In this document: in pieces, positions 44,718-54,702 of the stretch
Numbering within the stretch: the stretch's first letter is position 1
How the letters are laid out: every line of letters begins with the position of its first letter
Origin: Shouchella shacheensis
GTDB taxonomy: Bacteria > Bacillota > Bacilli > Bacillales > Bacillaceae_D
Assembly (NCBI RefSeq): GCF_001484965.1
Contig: NZ_KQ947393.1
Location: 138,234 to 202,233 of the forward strand
DNA length: 64,000 nt
Reading direction: 5' to 3'
The notes under the pieces: generated by a model
Databases searched by the model: none
Told to the model about the DNA's origin: nothing
The model's input: only the letters and a program-made list of their open reading frames with translations
Made by a program: the position numbers and the translations under genes

Positions 44718-45424
44718 AATAAAACCTCCCTAGCAAGTTTAATCTTCTCAAGCAGTTTCGCTTTCCGTGCCTCTGTTTCACTGCTTGTAGCCGCTCTTTC
44801 AAGTTGAGTGAGGACCTTTTCCCAATTTGCTAGCTCATGGCTCCATTTTTTCTGGAAGGCTTCATTGTGTTCCTTAAGCAAAATAGGGCCAAACAGCACT
44901 TTTTTTTCCGCCTCTTCCCTGTAAAGGCTATCGGCATCGCCACGCTCAGCGACGAGAATTTCGTAGACCTTGCCGTCTTCCTCGAGAATTTCTTCCGCTA
45001 CAAGCGCCCAGTCATTGAGGCGGAGCCACGTGCGTATTGCATTTGCCGCGACATTTGGTTGGAGCACCAGGCGCTTGACCGTTGTTAATTTGCTCTTTCC
45101 CTCTTCCAGAATGGTTGCGATTAACGGGCCGCCCATGCCAGCTATGGCAACAGCATCGAAGGCTTCTCCCTCGCACACCACTTCAAGCCCATTTCCTCTG
45201 CGTACCTCAATCGCTTCCTCAAGTCCTAAGCGCTCGACTTGAGCCTTTGCTGATTCGTACGGACCTTTGTTCAATTCCCCGGCAACCGCTCGCATCTCCT
45301 TTTGCTGAAGGCAGAGATAGCAAGGCAGATAGGCATGGTCGGAGCCGATGTCAGCGAGCACACGAGCTTCTGTTAGAAAACGGGCAACGTGAAGCAATCT
45401 TTTGGACAGCTGACGTTCATTCAT
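44714..45424 (-). CDS. trmK: tRNA (adenine22-N1)-methyltransferase
   Basis: 236 residues from ATG 45422-45424 (GAGGTGG six bases upstream; another ATG three codons earlier lies too close to it). It is a Rossmann-fold SAM methyltransferase: motif I VLADIGSDHAYLPCYL, then FDAVAIAGMGGPLI, and LVLQPNVAANAIRTWL with the family NPPF-like position changed to QPN. A C-terminal coiled coil (~170-236) is present. It methylates A22 in tRNAs. Its order after sigA and cccA matches Bacillus. Confidence 0.92.
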   Translation of the reverse strand: MNERQLSKRLLHVARFLTEARVLADIGSDHAYLPCYLCLQQKEMRAVAGELNKGPYESAKAQVERLGLEEAIEVRRGNGLEVVCEGEAFDAVAIAGMGGPLIATILEEGKSKLTTVKRLVLQPNVAANAIRTWLRLNDWALVAEEILEEDGKVYEILVAERGDADSLYREEAEKKVLFGPILLKEHNEAFQKKWSHELANWEKVLTQLERAATSSETEARKAKLLEKIKLAREVLF

Positions 45425-45450
45425 TCCATCCACCTCACTTCATCTAGACG

Positions 45451-45482
45451 GAAAAAGCGAAGGACACCTCCCTCGCTTTTTC
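45451..45482 (-). terminator. Terminator after cccA
   Basis: Minus strand: GAAAAAGCGAGGGAGG..TCGCTTTTTC, an eight-to-ten bp stem with A and T flanks, five bases after the cccA stop. Confidence 0.6.
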
Positions 45483-45486
45483 GACG

Positions 45487-45861
45487 TTATTCAATTCCTT
45501 CGAGCAAGTACTGGGCAACAGCGTCCGCCTCTTCCGGCTGAAGATCGATTGCGGGCATGCTCCCTTGGCCGTTTAAAATAATATCAACAATTTCTTCTTG
45601 TGATAAGTCGAGAGAGGTGAGATCAGGACCCATTCCGCCAGTCAAATCACCGCCGTGACAACTAATACATGAATTCATGGCCGTTTCTTCGCCATAGGCA
45701 ATCGGGTCATCAATGACGACTTCTTCCCCCTCATCGCCTTCGCCTGCTTCCTCTGCTTCTCTATCCGCACGTTGGTTAACACCCGCTGCTGAGAGCGCGA
45801 CCATCAATACAACCCCGATAATAGCAATAATCGCAAAAGGAATTAATGGACGTCCTTTCAT
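45487..45861 (-). CDS. cccA: Membrane-anchored cytochrome c-550
   Basis: 124 residues. An uncleaved N-terminal helix (PFAIIAIIGVVLMVALSAAG) anchors the protein; an acidic linker follows (EEAGEGDEGEEVVIDD); the heme domain has CISCHGG near residues 65-71 and an axial Met in GSMPAIDL. It carries electrons outside the membrane. The strongly acidic linker is in line with alkaliphile cytochromes. Position just downstream of sigA is conserved. Confidence 0.93.
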   Translation of the reverse strand: MKGRPLIPFAIIAIIGVVLMVALSAAGVNQRADREAEEAGEGDEGEEVVIDDPIAYGEETAMNSCISCHGGDLTGGMGPDLTSLDLSQEEIVDIILNGQGSMPAIDLQPEEADAVAQYLLEGIE

Positions 45862-46080
45862 ATTTGGTTAGCCCCCTTTTTCTTTAGTCTTTTCCATATG
45901 TAACAAAGCATGTAGTCAAGCAGTCGTTATTATTTTACTCGAAAAAAAGCTTTCTGAAAAGGGCTTCAGCATTATTTGCGAATTTTGTCATCGGTTTCAA
46001 AAAAGGGTGGATAGTTTTAGAAAATTCTGCACCAGCATTTGCATTCCGTTTCAGAAAACAGTAAAATAGAAGCAAGCGTT

Positions 46081-46130
46081 AAAAGAAAAAAAGCAAACGC
46101 TTGGTCCACCCGCTTTGGGTGAACCAAACG
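46081..46130 (-). terminator. Terminator after sigA
   Basis: Minus strand: CGTTTGGTTCACCC pairs with GGGTGGACCAAGCG (a bulge and one mismatch) around AAAGC, followed by TTTGCTTTTTTTCTTTT. It ends the yqxD-dnaG-sigA operon ten bases past the stop. Confidence 0.85.
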
Positions 46131-46141
46131 ATGAAGAGCTC

Positions 46142-47260
46142 TTAATCTAAAAAGTCTTTAAGGCGCTTGCTTCGGCTAGGGTGACGAAGCTTACGAAGCG
46201 CTTTGGCTTCAATTTGGCGAATTCGCTCTCTTGTTACACCAAAGACTTTCCCTACTTCTTCGAGTGTCCGTGTACGACCGTCGTCTAAACCGAAACGAAG
46301 ACGTAGCACATTCTCCTCACGATCTGTGAGCGTGTCAAGCACATCTTCCAACTGCTCTTTCAGCAGCTCATAAGCTGCGGCATCAGATGGAGCGAGTGCC
46401 TCTTGATCTTCAATGAAGTCTCCAAGGTGGGAATCGTCCTCTTCACCGATTGGCGTTTCAAGCGATACCGGCTCCTGAGCAATTTTCAAGATTTCGCGTA
46501 CCTTGTCAGGCGTTAAATCCATTTCCTGTGCTACCTCTTCCGGCGTTGGCTCACGACCAAAGTCCTGCAGGAGTTGGCGTTGTACACGGATCAACTTGTT
46601 GATCGTCTCAACCATATGCACCGGAATGCGAATCGTTCTCGCCTGATCGGCAATGGCACGCGTAATGGCTTGACGAATCCACCAAGTCGCATACGTACTA
46701 AACTTAAAGCCTTTGTCGTAATCGAACTTCTCGACGGCTTTAATGAGACCCATATTGCCCTCTTGAATCAAGTCCAGAAAGAGCATGCCACGGCCTACAT
46801 AGCGCTTAGCAATAGATACAACAAGGCGCAGGTTCGCTTCCGCAAGGCGACGCTTGGCTTCTTCATCGCCCTCTTCAATACGCTTGGCCAGCTCGATTTC
46901 TTCTGCTGCGGAAAGAAGATGCACGCGACCAATTTCTTTTAAATACATACGAACAGGGTCATTTATTTTAATGCCAGGAGGCACACTTAAGTCATTTAAG
47001 TCAAATTCTTCTTCTTTCTCTGTTTGCTGCATGCTTGGGGTTTCTTCGCCTGTCTCATTAATGAGATCAATGCCTTGCTCACCTAGGTATTCATAAAATT
47101 CATCCATTTGGTCAACATCTTGTTCAAACGCAGCCATTTTCTCTGTAATTTCGGCATACGTCAATACCCCGCGCTTTTTCCCAACTTCAACTAACTGTTC
47201 TTTTACTTGATCGATGGAGATCTCACCTTCCGTTACCGGACGTAGTGGTTTCTTTGCCAT
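46142..47260 (-). CDS. sigA: RNA polymerase primary sigma factor (sigma-A)
   Basis: 372 residues from ATG 47258-47260 behind GGAGGGGATCGC; a start six codons earlier would overlap that site. Region 1.1 is at 1-~80, region 1.2 at [11 protein letters not shown], region 2 includes [23 protein letters not shown] and the -10-binding [12 protein letters not shown], region 3 follows, and region 4.2 ends [17 protein letters not shown]. Length and sequence match the vegetative sigma factor of Bacillus. It is downstream of dnaG in the classical macromolecular synthesis operon. Confidence 0.97.
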   Translation of the reverse strand: MAKKPLRPVTEGEISIDQVKEQLVEVGKKRGVLTYAEITEKMAAFEQDVDQMDEFYEYLGEQGIDLINETGEETPSMQQTEKEEEFDLNDLSVPPGIKINDPVRMYLKEIGRVHLLSAAEEIELAKRIEEGDEEAKRRLAEANLRLVVSIAKRYVGRGMLFLDLIQEGNMGLIKAVEKFDYDKGFKFSTYATWWIRQAITRAIADQARTIRIPVHMVETINKLIRVQRQLLQDFGREPTPEEVAQEMDLTPDKVREILKIAQEPVSLETPIGEEDDSHLGDFIEDQEALAPSDAAAYELLKEQLEDVLDTLTDREENVLRLRFGLDDGRTRTLEEVGKVFGVTRERIRQIEAKALRKLRHPSRSKRLKDFLD

Positions 47261-47299
47261 GCGATCCCCTCCTTCCAAAATTAACCTATCCCGTGCTTC

Positions 47300-49096
47300 T
47301 TACATGGAGAGCTCATTCTTACGCTGAAGCAGCTGAGCCATTTTTACGGGGTCTTGTTCTTTGATGGCCTCTCGCTGCTGTTCTTCTATTCGTACCCATT
47401 TTGGGTACTGTTCAATCCGTTTTATATAATCAGCAAGCTCTTCTTCTGAGCAGTCTTCCTTTACGTCCTGCATGGAAAGCTCCGCAGCAAGCTTTGCCAG
47501 CTGCCTGTCTTCCAGGCGTTCAATAAACTGCTCGGCGCTACCTTCCTCTTCTCTTGAATAGTAAGTTAGCATATACGCATAAAGAGCCTGATGTTCATCC
47601 ACGTTAAACGCCTCTGTCAACTGCTCGCTCACCCGCCAGACCATCTCTATATCCTGAAGCATGTAGGTAAGCAAAATTCGTTCGGCCTTGATATGGGCAG
47701 GCGCGGGCCGATTGGCGCTATAGCCTTTCTTTGCTGTAGCTGCATTCGAGCGGTGCTGCTTGTTTCTGACCTGCCTTCCTCTTTCTTCGCTTCTTAGTCG
47801 CGAAAGTTCCTGCTTCAGCGCATCAAGCGAAAGAGAGAACTCTTCAGCGAGCCTGCGCAAATAATGCTCACGCTCCAGGTCACGCGGGCGGCCTGCAATG
47901 TGTTTAAGTACCTCTTCGATATAATTGAGCCTTTCTCCTTCATTCTGCAAGTTTTTTCCTTGACGTAATTGTTGCATGGTAAAAGACATCGAAGGCAGTG
48001 CGTCGTCATACACTTGCTTGCGAAATTGTTCTGGACCAAACTTGTGAACAAAATCATCGGGATCAAAGCCCTCCGTGAGCAAAGCGACTCGAACCTCGCA
48101 GCCAGCTTGCTCAAGAATCGGAATCGCCTTGCGTGCAGCTTCATTACCGGCCTTATCTCCGTCATAACAGAGAATCACCTCTTCTGCATTTCGGCGTAGC
48201 ACTTTCGCGTGCGTCTCGCTAAGAGCTGTGCCAAGCGTAGCCACAGCGTTTTTGATTTCTGCGCCCCAAGCACTCATCGCATCCACGGCGCCTTCGAAAA
48301 GAACCGCTTGGTTTCGCTTACGAATGCTAGGACGAGCTAAATGCAGGTTAAACAAGGTTTTATTTTTTTGGAAGATCGGCGTCTCAGGCGTGTTCAAGTA
48401 CTTAGGCTGACCTTCGCCGATCAGGCGGCCACTAAAGGCTATCACATTTCCCTTTCCATCACAGATCGGAAACATCAACCTGCTGCGAAAGAGATCGTAG
48501 TAACCGCCTGCGTTCTTACGGTTTACGATCAGCCCTGCTTCTTCCATTACCGAAAGATCAAGACGGTTCTTCTCTAGAATCGTGGCAAGTGCTTCCCACT
48601 TGTCTGGAGCAAAGCCGATCTGGAAGACCTCAATCAATTCCTCCGAAAACTGACGCTCCTCGGCATAGACACGCCCCGCTGCCCCTTCCTGTGTAAACTG
48701 CATGATGTCGCGGTACATCGAAGCCGCAAGCTCATGACCTTGCTTCATTTGCCTGTTTAATTCATTCTTCTCGTTAGTTTGCTGATTTCCAGAAGGGACC
48801 TCCGGCAGCTCAATTTGTGCCCGACTTGCGAGCGTTTGAACGGTTTCCACGAACGACCAGCCCTCAAGGTCCTGCAAAAACGTAAACACATTCCCTCCTG
48901 CCCCGCACCCAAAGCAATGGTAGAGCTGCTTCTTAGGGGATACGGAAAAAGACGGCGTGTTCTCTCCGTGAAACGGGCACAGTCCCCCGTACCCTCCTCC
49001 TTGTTTCTTCAGCTGTACATAATCACTGATGACATCAACAATGTCCGTTGCTTGTCGAACCTCTGCAAGTGTATCTTCTGGTATCCGATACGTCAT
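47300..49096 (-). CDS. dnaG: DNA primase
   Basis: 598 residues. CHC2 zinc finger at ~40-64 (CPFHGENTPSFSV and YHCFGCGAGG), RNA polymerase core with the Toprim acidic motif LFEGAVDAMSAWG near 265 and YDGDKAGNEAA near 310, and a C-terminal helicase-binding domain. It makes RNA primers for replication. The start overlaps the stop of yqxD by four bases and sigA follows 39 bases downstream. Confidence 0.96.
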   Translation of the reverse strand: MTYRIPEDTLAEVRQATDIVDVISDYVQLKKQGGGYGGLCPFHGENTPSFSVSPKKQLYHCFGCGAGGNVFTFLQDLEGWSFVETVQTLASRAQIELPEVPSGNQQTNEKNELNRQMKQGHELAASMYRDIMQFTQEGAAGRVYAEERQFSEELIEVFQIGFAPDKWEALATILEKNRLDLSVMEEAGLIVNRKNAGGYYDLFRSRLMFPICDGKGNVIAFSGRLIGEGQPKYLNTPETPIFQKNKTLFNLHLARPSIRKRNQAVLFEGAVDAMSAWGAEIKNAVATLGTALSETHAKVLRRNAEEVILCYDGDKAGNEAARKAIPILEQAGCEVRVALLTEGFDPDDFVHKFGPEQFRKQVYDDALPSMSFTMQQLRQGKNLQNEGERLNYIEEVLKHIAGRPRDLEREHYLRRLAEEFSLSLDALKQELSRLRSEERGRQVRNKQHRSNAATAKKGYSANRPAPAHIKAERILLTYMLQDIEMVWRVSEQLTEAFNVDEHQALYAYMLTYYSREEEGSAEQFIERLEDRQLAKLAAELSMQDVKEDCSEEELADYIKRIEQYPKWVRIEEQQREAIKEQDPVKMAQLLQRKNELSM

Positions 49097-49584
49097 TCGC
49101 GTTCACCCTCGTATTGACCTAATCCAGCTTGCTTTCCTTCCAAGATTCGTGCTAAGGCAAGCGAAAATGCCTCGCGATCGCTCTTTGTGTAACGCTTCGG
49201 CCCTGCTGTTTTGCGTCCGGCCCGCCTAGCTTTTTGTGAGAGGTAGCGAGATTCCAGCATCGCCATCATCTCCTGGTCCTTATACACCAAGCCTTTGGGT
49301 GAAAGGGTGTCGATTTGTTTCGCTACGAGCACTGAAGCGAGCGCATGATCCTGGGTAATGCAGACATCCCCGGCTTTAATCGACCTCAGGATGTGAAGGT
49401 CAACGGCTTCCTTATCAGAATCCACAATGGCCATACGCACGTCTTTCGGCAACTCCATCATATGAGCATAAGAAAAGACAAATACCATTCGTTGCTCATA
49501 CTCTCGTCCCAGAGCAATAATTTCCTCTTTAACGGGACATGAGTCGGCGTCGACATAAATGAAAGACTGATTTCTTTTCGTCAT
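49093..49584 (-). CDS. yqxD: YaiI/YqxD family protein (UPF0178)
   Basis: 163 residues. The family opening is IYVDADSCPVKEEI, with later VDLHILRSIKAGDVCITQDHALAS and LSPKGLVYKDQEM. The Asp residues resemble the PIN-like nuclease set, but activity is not established. It is the first gene before dnaG and sigA, as in B. subtilis. The ribosome site next to the start is weak (TAGG); a better AAGGAG lies 20 bases upstream. Confidence 0.9.
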   Translation of the reverse strand: MTKRNQSFIYVDADSCPVKEEIIALGREYEQRMVFVFSYAHMMELPKDVRMAIVDSDKEAVDLHILRSIKAGDVCITQDHALASVLVAKQIDTLSPKGLVYKDQEMMAMLESRYLSQKARRAGRKTAGPKRYTKSDREAFSLALARILEGKQAGLGQYEGERE

Positions 49585-49882
49585 AACCTACGATTCAACA
49601 ACTCCTTGTTAAATTCCTGCTTCCATTGCCGAAAAAAAACAAACCTTGTCGAACAAGTGAACAAACGATCCTCCATCCCTATCATTGCCAAAAAAATAGA
49701 AATGAGTCTTGACTTTTAAAATTTATTTGTTCTCACACTAAAATATACGTAAAATCATTTTTTCCATAAGCAAAAAACAATCACAACCACTTATTATACG
49801 TAAAAATGACCCATTTGAACAGCGATAAGTCTTAAAGCACCTTACGTTTGTTTAAGGTGCTTTTTGAATGGCTTGTTTTTCG
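49585..49882. other. Control region of the yqxD-dnaG-sigA operon
   Basis: About 300 bases. It holds the hairpin at 49834-49864. The strand-minus promoters expected before yqxD are not clear enough to place; the middle is very AT-rich. Confidence 0.4.
49834..49864 (-). terminator. Terminator after ppsR
   Basis: AAAGCACCTTA pairs perfectly with TAAGGTGCTTT (11 bp, 8-base loop). The T-tract on the minus strand is short (TTTAAG) but the position, 19 bases past the ppsR stop, fits. Confidence 0.65.
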
Positions 49883-50698
49883 TCAAGCCCGACGGAACAT
49901 GCTTGATATCAAATTCGCCGTTTCTTCAACCGCCTTGCTGGAGACATCAATGACTGGGCACCCAATTCTCTCCATAATCTCTTCTGCATACATCAGTTCT
50001 TCTTTAATCCGATCGATATTGGCATAATTGGCTTCTGATTTTAGACCTAGCGCTTTCAGGCGCTCTGCACGAATGCCGTTCAGCTTTTCGGGGCTTATCT
50101 TTAACCCGATGCACTTCTTCGGCGAGATTTTAAATAACTCTTCTGGCGGTTCCACTTCTGGCACAAGAGGGACGTTTGCTACCTTCAAACGTTTGTGCGC
50201 TAAATACTGAGATAGCGGCGTCTTTGAGGTGCGCGAAACGCCGATAAGCACAACATCCGCAAGAATAATCCCTCTTGGGTCGCGCCCATCATCATACTTT
50301 ACGGCAAATTCAATCGCCTCGACCTTTCGGAAGTAATCTTCGTCCAACCTGTAAATGAGACCTGGTTCGTAGCGCGGTTTTTCTTGGGTAATATCGTTGA
50401 TTTTCTCAAGCATCGGACCAATAATATCAACGGTTTCCACCTTTGCTTGGCTTGCGCATGCAAGCAGATATTCCTTCATTTCCGGTACAACAAGCGTGAA
50501 AGCAATGAGCGCCTTTGCTTTTTGTGCGAGCATGACCACTTCATGAATCGTACCCTTGTCCTCAACGTAAGGAATCCGTCTAATCTCTAACCCTGATCCG
50601 TTGAACTGGCTTACGGCGGCCTTTACCACAAGTTCCGCCGTTTCCCCGACAGAGTCTGAAACGATGTACACGACGAATTGATCTGCATTCTCTCCCAT
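49883..50698 (-). CDS. ppsR: Pyruvate, phosphate dikinase regulatory protein (kinase/pyrophosphorylase)
   Basis: 271 residues from ATG 50696-50698, seven bases after AAAGGAG; an ATG two codons earlier overlaps the site. The family (DUF299, YqfL in Bacillus) uses ADP to inactivate PPDK and phosphate to reactivate it. Signatures are [16 protein letters not shown] at the start and the P-loop-like [15 protein letters not shown] near 150-164, followed by [18 protein letters not shown]. It is encoded after ccpN, as in Bacillus, where the pair governs gluconeogenic flux. Confidence 0.93.
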   Translation of the reverse strand: MGENADQFVVYIVSDSVGETAELVVKAAVSQFNGSGLEIRRIPYVEDKGTIHEVVMLAQKAKALIAFTLVVPEMKEYLLACASQAKVETVDIIGPMLEKINDITQEKPRYEPGLIYRLDEDYFRKVEAIEFAVKYDDGRDPRGIILADVVLIGVSRTSKTPLSQYLAHKRLKVANVPLVPEVEPPEELFKISPKKCIGLKISPEKLNGIRAERLKALGLKSEANYANIDRIKEELMYAEEIMERIGCPVIDVSSKAVEETANLISSMFRRA

Positions 50699-50723
50699 AA
50701 GCATACTCCTTTAGATCTTTGAA

Positions 50724-51416
50724 TTAATCGACCGTATCATCACTTGCGAGATCTACTAAAAGCGATGTAATGTTTGTTTTTGTTACACGTCCAACAACCT
50801 CAAGTCCAGAACCACTCTCTACCTCACGCACAATCGGCAGTCCGTCAATTTGCCGTTGAATGAGCTTTTGCGCGACTTCGATAATGGAATCTCCCCGCTT
50901 ACACACGGTGATGTTAGGCATCCGTGTCATGATCACGCTGACCGGTACGGCTTCAAGCGATTGGCCGCCAAGACTCGCTCGGAGCAAGTCTTTACGAGAA
51001 ACAACGCCTGCAAGAGTTGCTTCATCATCCACGACAAAAAGCGTTCCACAGTCCTCTAGGAACATCGTGCAGATGGCCTCATAGACGGAAGATGACTGCT
51101 CGACAACGACCGGCCTCGATTGATAATGATGGACAGCAACATTTTTTACTTTTTCCGATAAAAGCTGTGAATCTTTTTTTCCTGTGTAGTAATAGCCTAC
51201 GCGCGGCTTCGCGTCCAGGTATCCAGCCATGGAGAGGATGGCTAGATCTGGACGTAGCGTTGCTCGCGTTAAGGAAAGTTTTTCTGCAATTTGTTCACCA
51301 GTAATCGGTCCATTTTCCTTTACAATGTCTACAATTTGCTGCTGTCTCTTAGATAGTTCGATCAGTCTCACCGCCCTTTTTATGAAAGGAACTACAGAGC
51401 GCCGTAGATGCGACAC
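50724..51416 (-). CDS. ccpN: Gluconeogenic repressor CcpN (HTH plus CBS pair)
   Basis: 230 residues from GTG 51414-51416, with AGAGG five bases upstream inside the glyS end. A shorter start (GTG at 51369-51371, giving VRLIELSKRQ) would match the usual ~212-residue length better but has a cramped ribosome site. Winged HTH at ~20-80 (GEQIAEKLSLTRATLRPDLAIL), then two CBS domains (EDCGTLFVVDDEATLAGVVSRKDLLRA and RQIDGLPIVREV). In B. subtilis it represses gapB and pckA on glucose. It lies between glyS and ppsR as expected. Confidence 0.9.
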   Translation of the reverse strand: MSHLRRSVVPFIKRAVRLIELSKRQQQIVDIVKENGPITGEQIAEKLSLTRATLRPDLAILSMAGYLDAKPRVGYYYTGKKDSQLLSEKVKNVAVHHYQSRPVVVEQSSSVYEAICTMFLEDCGTLFVVDDEATLAGVVSRKDLLRASLGGQSLEAVPVSVIMTRMPNITVCKRGDSIIEVAQKLIQRQIDGLPIVREVESGSGLEVVGRVTKTNITSLLVDLASDDTVD

Positions 51417-51424
51417 CCTATCCT

Positions 51425-53506
51425 CTAAGCAAAAACGAGTTGCCGAAAGTCAGCAAAGGAGCGAATGGAAACGGCAAGACGCTCGAGAAGCGCGAGGCGA
51501 TTTTTCCTTACGGCTTCATCTTCAGCCATCACCATCGTCGTATCAAAGAACGCATGAATCACCTCTTCGCATTCTGCTAGCACACGAAAGGCGGCATAGG
51601 CATCGCCAACGGACCAAGCCTGCTGAAGAGCGGACTCGACCTGCACCGCCGCTGCTAACAGATCACTCTCTTGCTGATTTTCAAAATACGTCTCGGAAAC
51701 GGCTGCGGTTCCACCGCTCTTCTCCGCCAAGTTTGTGACGCGACTTAGCGCCTCAACGCTTCTTTTAAAAGATCCCTCTCCAGCCTTGTTTGTTAAAAGC
51801 TCACTCTTTGAAAACAGTGTATACACATCGACATGCGGTGAAGCAAGGACCGCATCGACCGCGTCATAGCGGTGGCCCTTTTCCATAAACACATGCTTCA
51901 ATCGAGAAGCAAAAAATTCGCCTAGTGCTTTCTTGGTATCTTCGACGCTTGCCTTCATAAATCCTTTCCGCTCGATTGAACGCAAGGCTTCATCGACCAA
52001 TGTCTCTATTTTGATTGGCAGTTTCCAAGCAAGCAAGATTTGTACAATCCCTGTTGCTTGACGGCGCAGCGCGTATGGATCTTGCGAGCCCGTCGGAATA
52101 AGCTCAATGGCAAAACATGAAGCAATCGTATCGATTTTATCAGCGATGGAGAGCACGGCCCCGGCGGGTGCTTTCGGTGTCTCATCTCCCGCAAAGCGCG
52201 GCAGATAATGCTCGAAGATCGCGTTAGCCACAGCCGGATCTTCTCCTGCCTTTAAGGCGTATTCTTCACCCATTCGTCCTTGTAGTTCCGGGAACTCTCC
52301 CACCATATGTGTGGTAAGGTCAAACTTCGCAATTTCAGCCGCGCGCGTTGCTGTGGCAGCCGTCGTACGATCTACCTTCAGGTGTTGGGCGATCTTCGTC
52401 ACCAACTCCTTTGTGCGCTGAACCTTTTCTCCTGTAGTGCCGATGTCCTCATGAAAAACGATGGCATCGAGCTTTGCTACCGCGTCTTCAATCGTTCGCT
52501 TCTGATCTTCCGCGTAAAAGAAAGCGGCGTCGGCCAAGCGAGCGCGAAGCACCTTTTCATTCCCTTTTGCCACGTTTTCAAGGGCGTGGGCATTGCCGTT
52601 TCGTACCGTAATGAACTGTGGCAAGAGCGTACCGTTTTTTTCCTCTACGGGAAAATAACGCTGGTGTTCACGCATCGTGGTAATCAACACTTCTTTGGGC
52701 AAATCCAAAAAGGTGGTGTCAAAAGACCCCGCTAGAGCCGTTGGGTACTCCACAAGGTTCGTGATTTCCTCAAGCAGGTCTTCGTCAATAGGAACGACCC
52801 AGTCATGTTTGTTTTCGAGCACACGAACCTGGTCACGGATCATTTGCTTTCTCTTTTTGGCATCAGCGACCACATAGTCGTCGGCTAGGCGATTGACGTA
52901 ATCTTCTGGATGCGTAATCTCGAGGCGCGAGCCAAGAAAACGATGGCCGTATGTTTGGTTGCTTGTCTCGATATCGGTAATAGAAAACGGAACGACCTCC
53001 GAGCCGTATAAGGCGACAAGCCAACGAATCGGACGAGCAAAACGCAGCTCATACGTATTCCAGCGCATGTTTTTTCCAAACGTTAGACTCGTAATGACTT
53101 CTTTTAGCTCCGGCAACAGTGTCGTCGTATACGAGCCAGCTGCGAATGTCTTGGCAAAAACGTAGTCGACCCCTTTGACCTCTTTAAAGGTAAGGTCGTC
53201 CGTACTCACCCCTTGGCCGCGAGCGAAGCCTTGGGCGGCTTTCGTCCAGTTTCCGCCTTCATCAAGGGCAATCTTTTTCGCCGGCCCTTTGGACTCCCCC
53301 TTCTGGTCCGGTTGCTTCTCAGCAAGGCCAGTGACCACGACGGCAAGACGACGGGGCGTTGCATAGGACATGATTGATTCATAGTTCAAGTCTTTTCCAT
53401 TCAGCCATTTCTCAATTCGCTCCTCAAGTTGCAAGCGAGAAGTGGCGACAAACCGTGCCGGCAGTTCCTCCAGTCCAATTTCCAAAAGCAGTGGCTTAGT
53501 TGTCAT
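51425..53506 (-). CDS. glyS: Glycyl-tRNA synthetase beta subunit
   Basis: 693 residues, normal length. Begins [17 protein letters not shown], with [24 protein letters not shown] and HQRYFPVE typical of the family; an HD-like domain and a C-terminal anticodon-binding domain follow. It recognises tRNA-Gly together with the alpha subunit. The start overlaps glyQ by 11 bases. Confidence 0.96.
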   Translation of the reverse strand: MTTKPLLLEIGLEELPARFVATSRLQLEERIEKWLNGKDLNYESIMSYATPRRLAVVVTGLAEKQPDQKGESKGPAKKIALDEGGNWTKAAQGFARGQGVSTDDLTFKEVKGVDYVFAKTFAAGSYTTTLLPELKEVITSLTFGKNMRWNTYELRFARPIRWLVALYGSEVVPFSITDIETSNQTYGHRFLGSRLEITHPEDYVNRLADDYVVADAKKRKQMIRDQVRVLENKHDWVVPIDEDLLEEITNLVEYPTALAGSFDTTFLDLPKEVLITTMREHQRYFPVEEKNGTLLPQFITVRNGNAHALENVAKGNEKVLRARLADAAFFYAEDQKRTIEDAVAKLDAIVFHEDIGTTGEKVQRTKELVTKIAQHLKVDRTTAATATRAAEIAKFDLTTHMVGEFPELQGRMGEEYALKAGEDPAVANAIFEHYLPRFAGDETPKAPAGAVLSIADKIDTIASCFAIELIPTGSQDPYALRRQATGIVQILLAWKLPIKIETLVDEALRSIERKGFMKASVEDTKKALGEFFASRLKHVFMEKGHRYDAVDAVLASPHVDVYTLFSKSELLTNKAGEGSFKRSVEALSRVTNLAEKSGGTAAVSETYFENQQESDLLAAAVQVESALQQAWSVGDAYAAFRVLAECEEVIHAFFDTTMVMAEDEAVRKNRLALLERLAVSIRSFADFRQLVFA

Positions 53507-54386
53507 CAGAGATTCCCTCCTTTTTCAGCATCGGAAACCCGAGTCGCTCACGTTCTTCCAAATAAAGACGAGCCGCTTTTCTGGCAAGCGTTCGTACACG
53601 CCCAATGTACCCCGTGCGTTCCGTTACAGAAATCGCTCCCCTAGCGTCGAGCAGATTAAAGCTATGTGAACATTTCAAGATGTAATCATAGGCCGGGAAG
53701 ACTAGTTGCTCATCGAGGGCACGGCTCGCTTCCTGTTCATAAGTGGCGAAGAGGGAGAAAAGCATCGTTGTATCCGAAATTTCAAACGTGTACTTGGAGT
53801 GCTCGTATTCCGGCTGAAGAAAGATGTCGCCGTATGAGAAGCCTTCTACCCATTCCAGTTCAAAGACGTTCTCCTTGTCCTGAATGTAAGAAGCAAGTCG
53901 CTCAATGCCGTACGTAATTTCGGCTGAAACCGGGTTCGCCTCCAGACCACCCACTTGTTGAAAATACGTAAACTGGGTAATCTCCATCCCGTCAAGCCAC
54001 ACTTCCCAGCCAAGGCCCGCACAGCCGAGGGTTGGGTTCTCCCAGTTGTCTTCCACAAAGCGAATGTCATGTTCCAGCGGGTCAATCCCAAGCGCTTTAA
54101 GGCTATCCAGATAAAGCTCCTGGATATTAATGGGAGAGGGTTTCATCACGACCTGAAACTGATGGTGCTGATAAAGACGATTCGGGTTCTCTCCGTATCG
54201 ACCGTCAGACGGCCGTCTAGAAGGCTCCACATAAGCAACATTCCACGGTTCCGGGCCGATGGTGCGTAACAACGTGAACGGACTCATCGTGCCCGCTCCT
54301 TTTTCTGTATCATAGGCATTCATAATCATGCAATTTTGCTTCGCCCAGTAGGACTGAAGCGTCAAAATCATTTGCTGGACATTCAT
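53496..54386 (-). CDS. glyQ: Glycyl-tRNA synthetase alpha subunit
   Basis: 296 residues. The class II catalytic core shows [58 protein letters not shown] and [17 protein letters not shown] at the C-terminus. It activates glycine. The gene is controlled by a T-box leader and starts behind GGGAGGAAGAACG. Confidence 0.97.
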   Translation of the reverse strand: MNVQQMILTLQSYWAKQNCMIMNAYDTEKGAGTMSPFTLLRTIGPEPWNVAYVEPSRRPSDGRYGENPNRLYQHHQFQVVMKPSPINIQELYLDSLKALGIDPLEHDIRFVEDNWENPTLGCAGLGWEVWLDGMEITQFTYFQQVGGLEANPVSAEITYGIERLASYIQDKENVFELEWVEGFSYGDIFLQPEYEHSKYTFEISDTTMLFSLFATYEQEASRALDEQLVFPAYDYILKCSHSFNLLDARGAISVTERTGYIGRVRTLARKAARLYLEERERLGFPMLKKEGISDDN

Positions 54387-54430
54387 CGTTCTTCCTCCCG
54401 ATCACGTAATGAGCCCGAATGAGGCGTTTG

Positions 54431-54670
54431 CCTTGAGCTAGACAAAAAGCTCTCGTCCCTACGCCTTATTCGGCGTAGGGACGAGAGCGATTAGCCCCGC
54501 GGTTCCACCCTACTTACCTGTGCAGTGTACACAGATCACTTTTTTCCGTTTTGTGCTTAGGAAATGCCTTTCGCACACGCGACGATTCTCTAGCTTTCAC
54601 CATCCTAGAGTCGCTTTAAACCGCTACCGCTCGGCTTTCTTTTCCCTCAGACGCACCTATGTTAGTTGTT
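54431..54670 (-). ncRNA. Glycine T-box riboswitch of glyQS
   Basis: The conserved T-box GGGTGGAACCGCGGGGC (54494-54510, minus strand) precedes a very strong terminator (54444-54488). Upstream is the stem I region with several hairpins down to the start near 54668. Uncharged tRNA-Gly would pair with the T-box bulge and stop termination. I could not assign the specifier codon with certainty. Immediately after the terminator T-tract stands GTCTAGCTC, the same end sequence as the 124-bp repeats. Confidence 0.93.
54444..54488 (-). terminator. T-box regulated terminator
   Basis: Minus strand: GCTCTCGTCCCTACGCC pairs fully with GGCGTAGGGACGAGAGC, followed by TTTTT. A 17-bp perfect stem. Confidence 0.93.
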
Positions 54671-54673
54671 TTT

Positions 54674-54702
54674 ACTTTACCGTTATTACGCTTATTTGTC
54701 AA
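54674..54702 (-). promoter_or_regulatory. Sigma-A promoter of glyQS
   Basis: Minus strand: TTGACA (54697-54702), 17-base spacer, TAAAGT (54674-54679). The -35 lies in the last codons of recO, so the glyQS transcript starts near 54668. Confidence 0.85.

Noticed and set aside
50724-51371. Shorter ccpN start at GTG 51369-51371
   Set aside because: Closer to the usual family length but the ribosome site is only two bases away; kept as an alternative in the ccpN entry.
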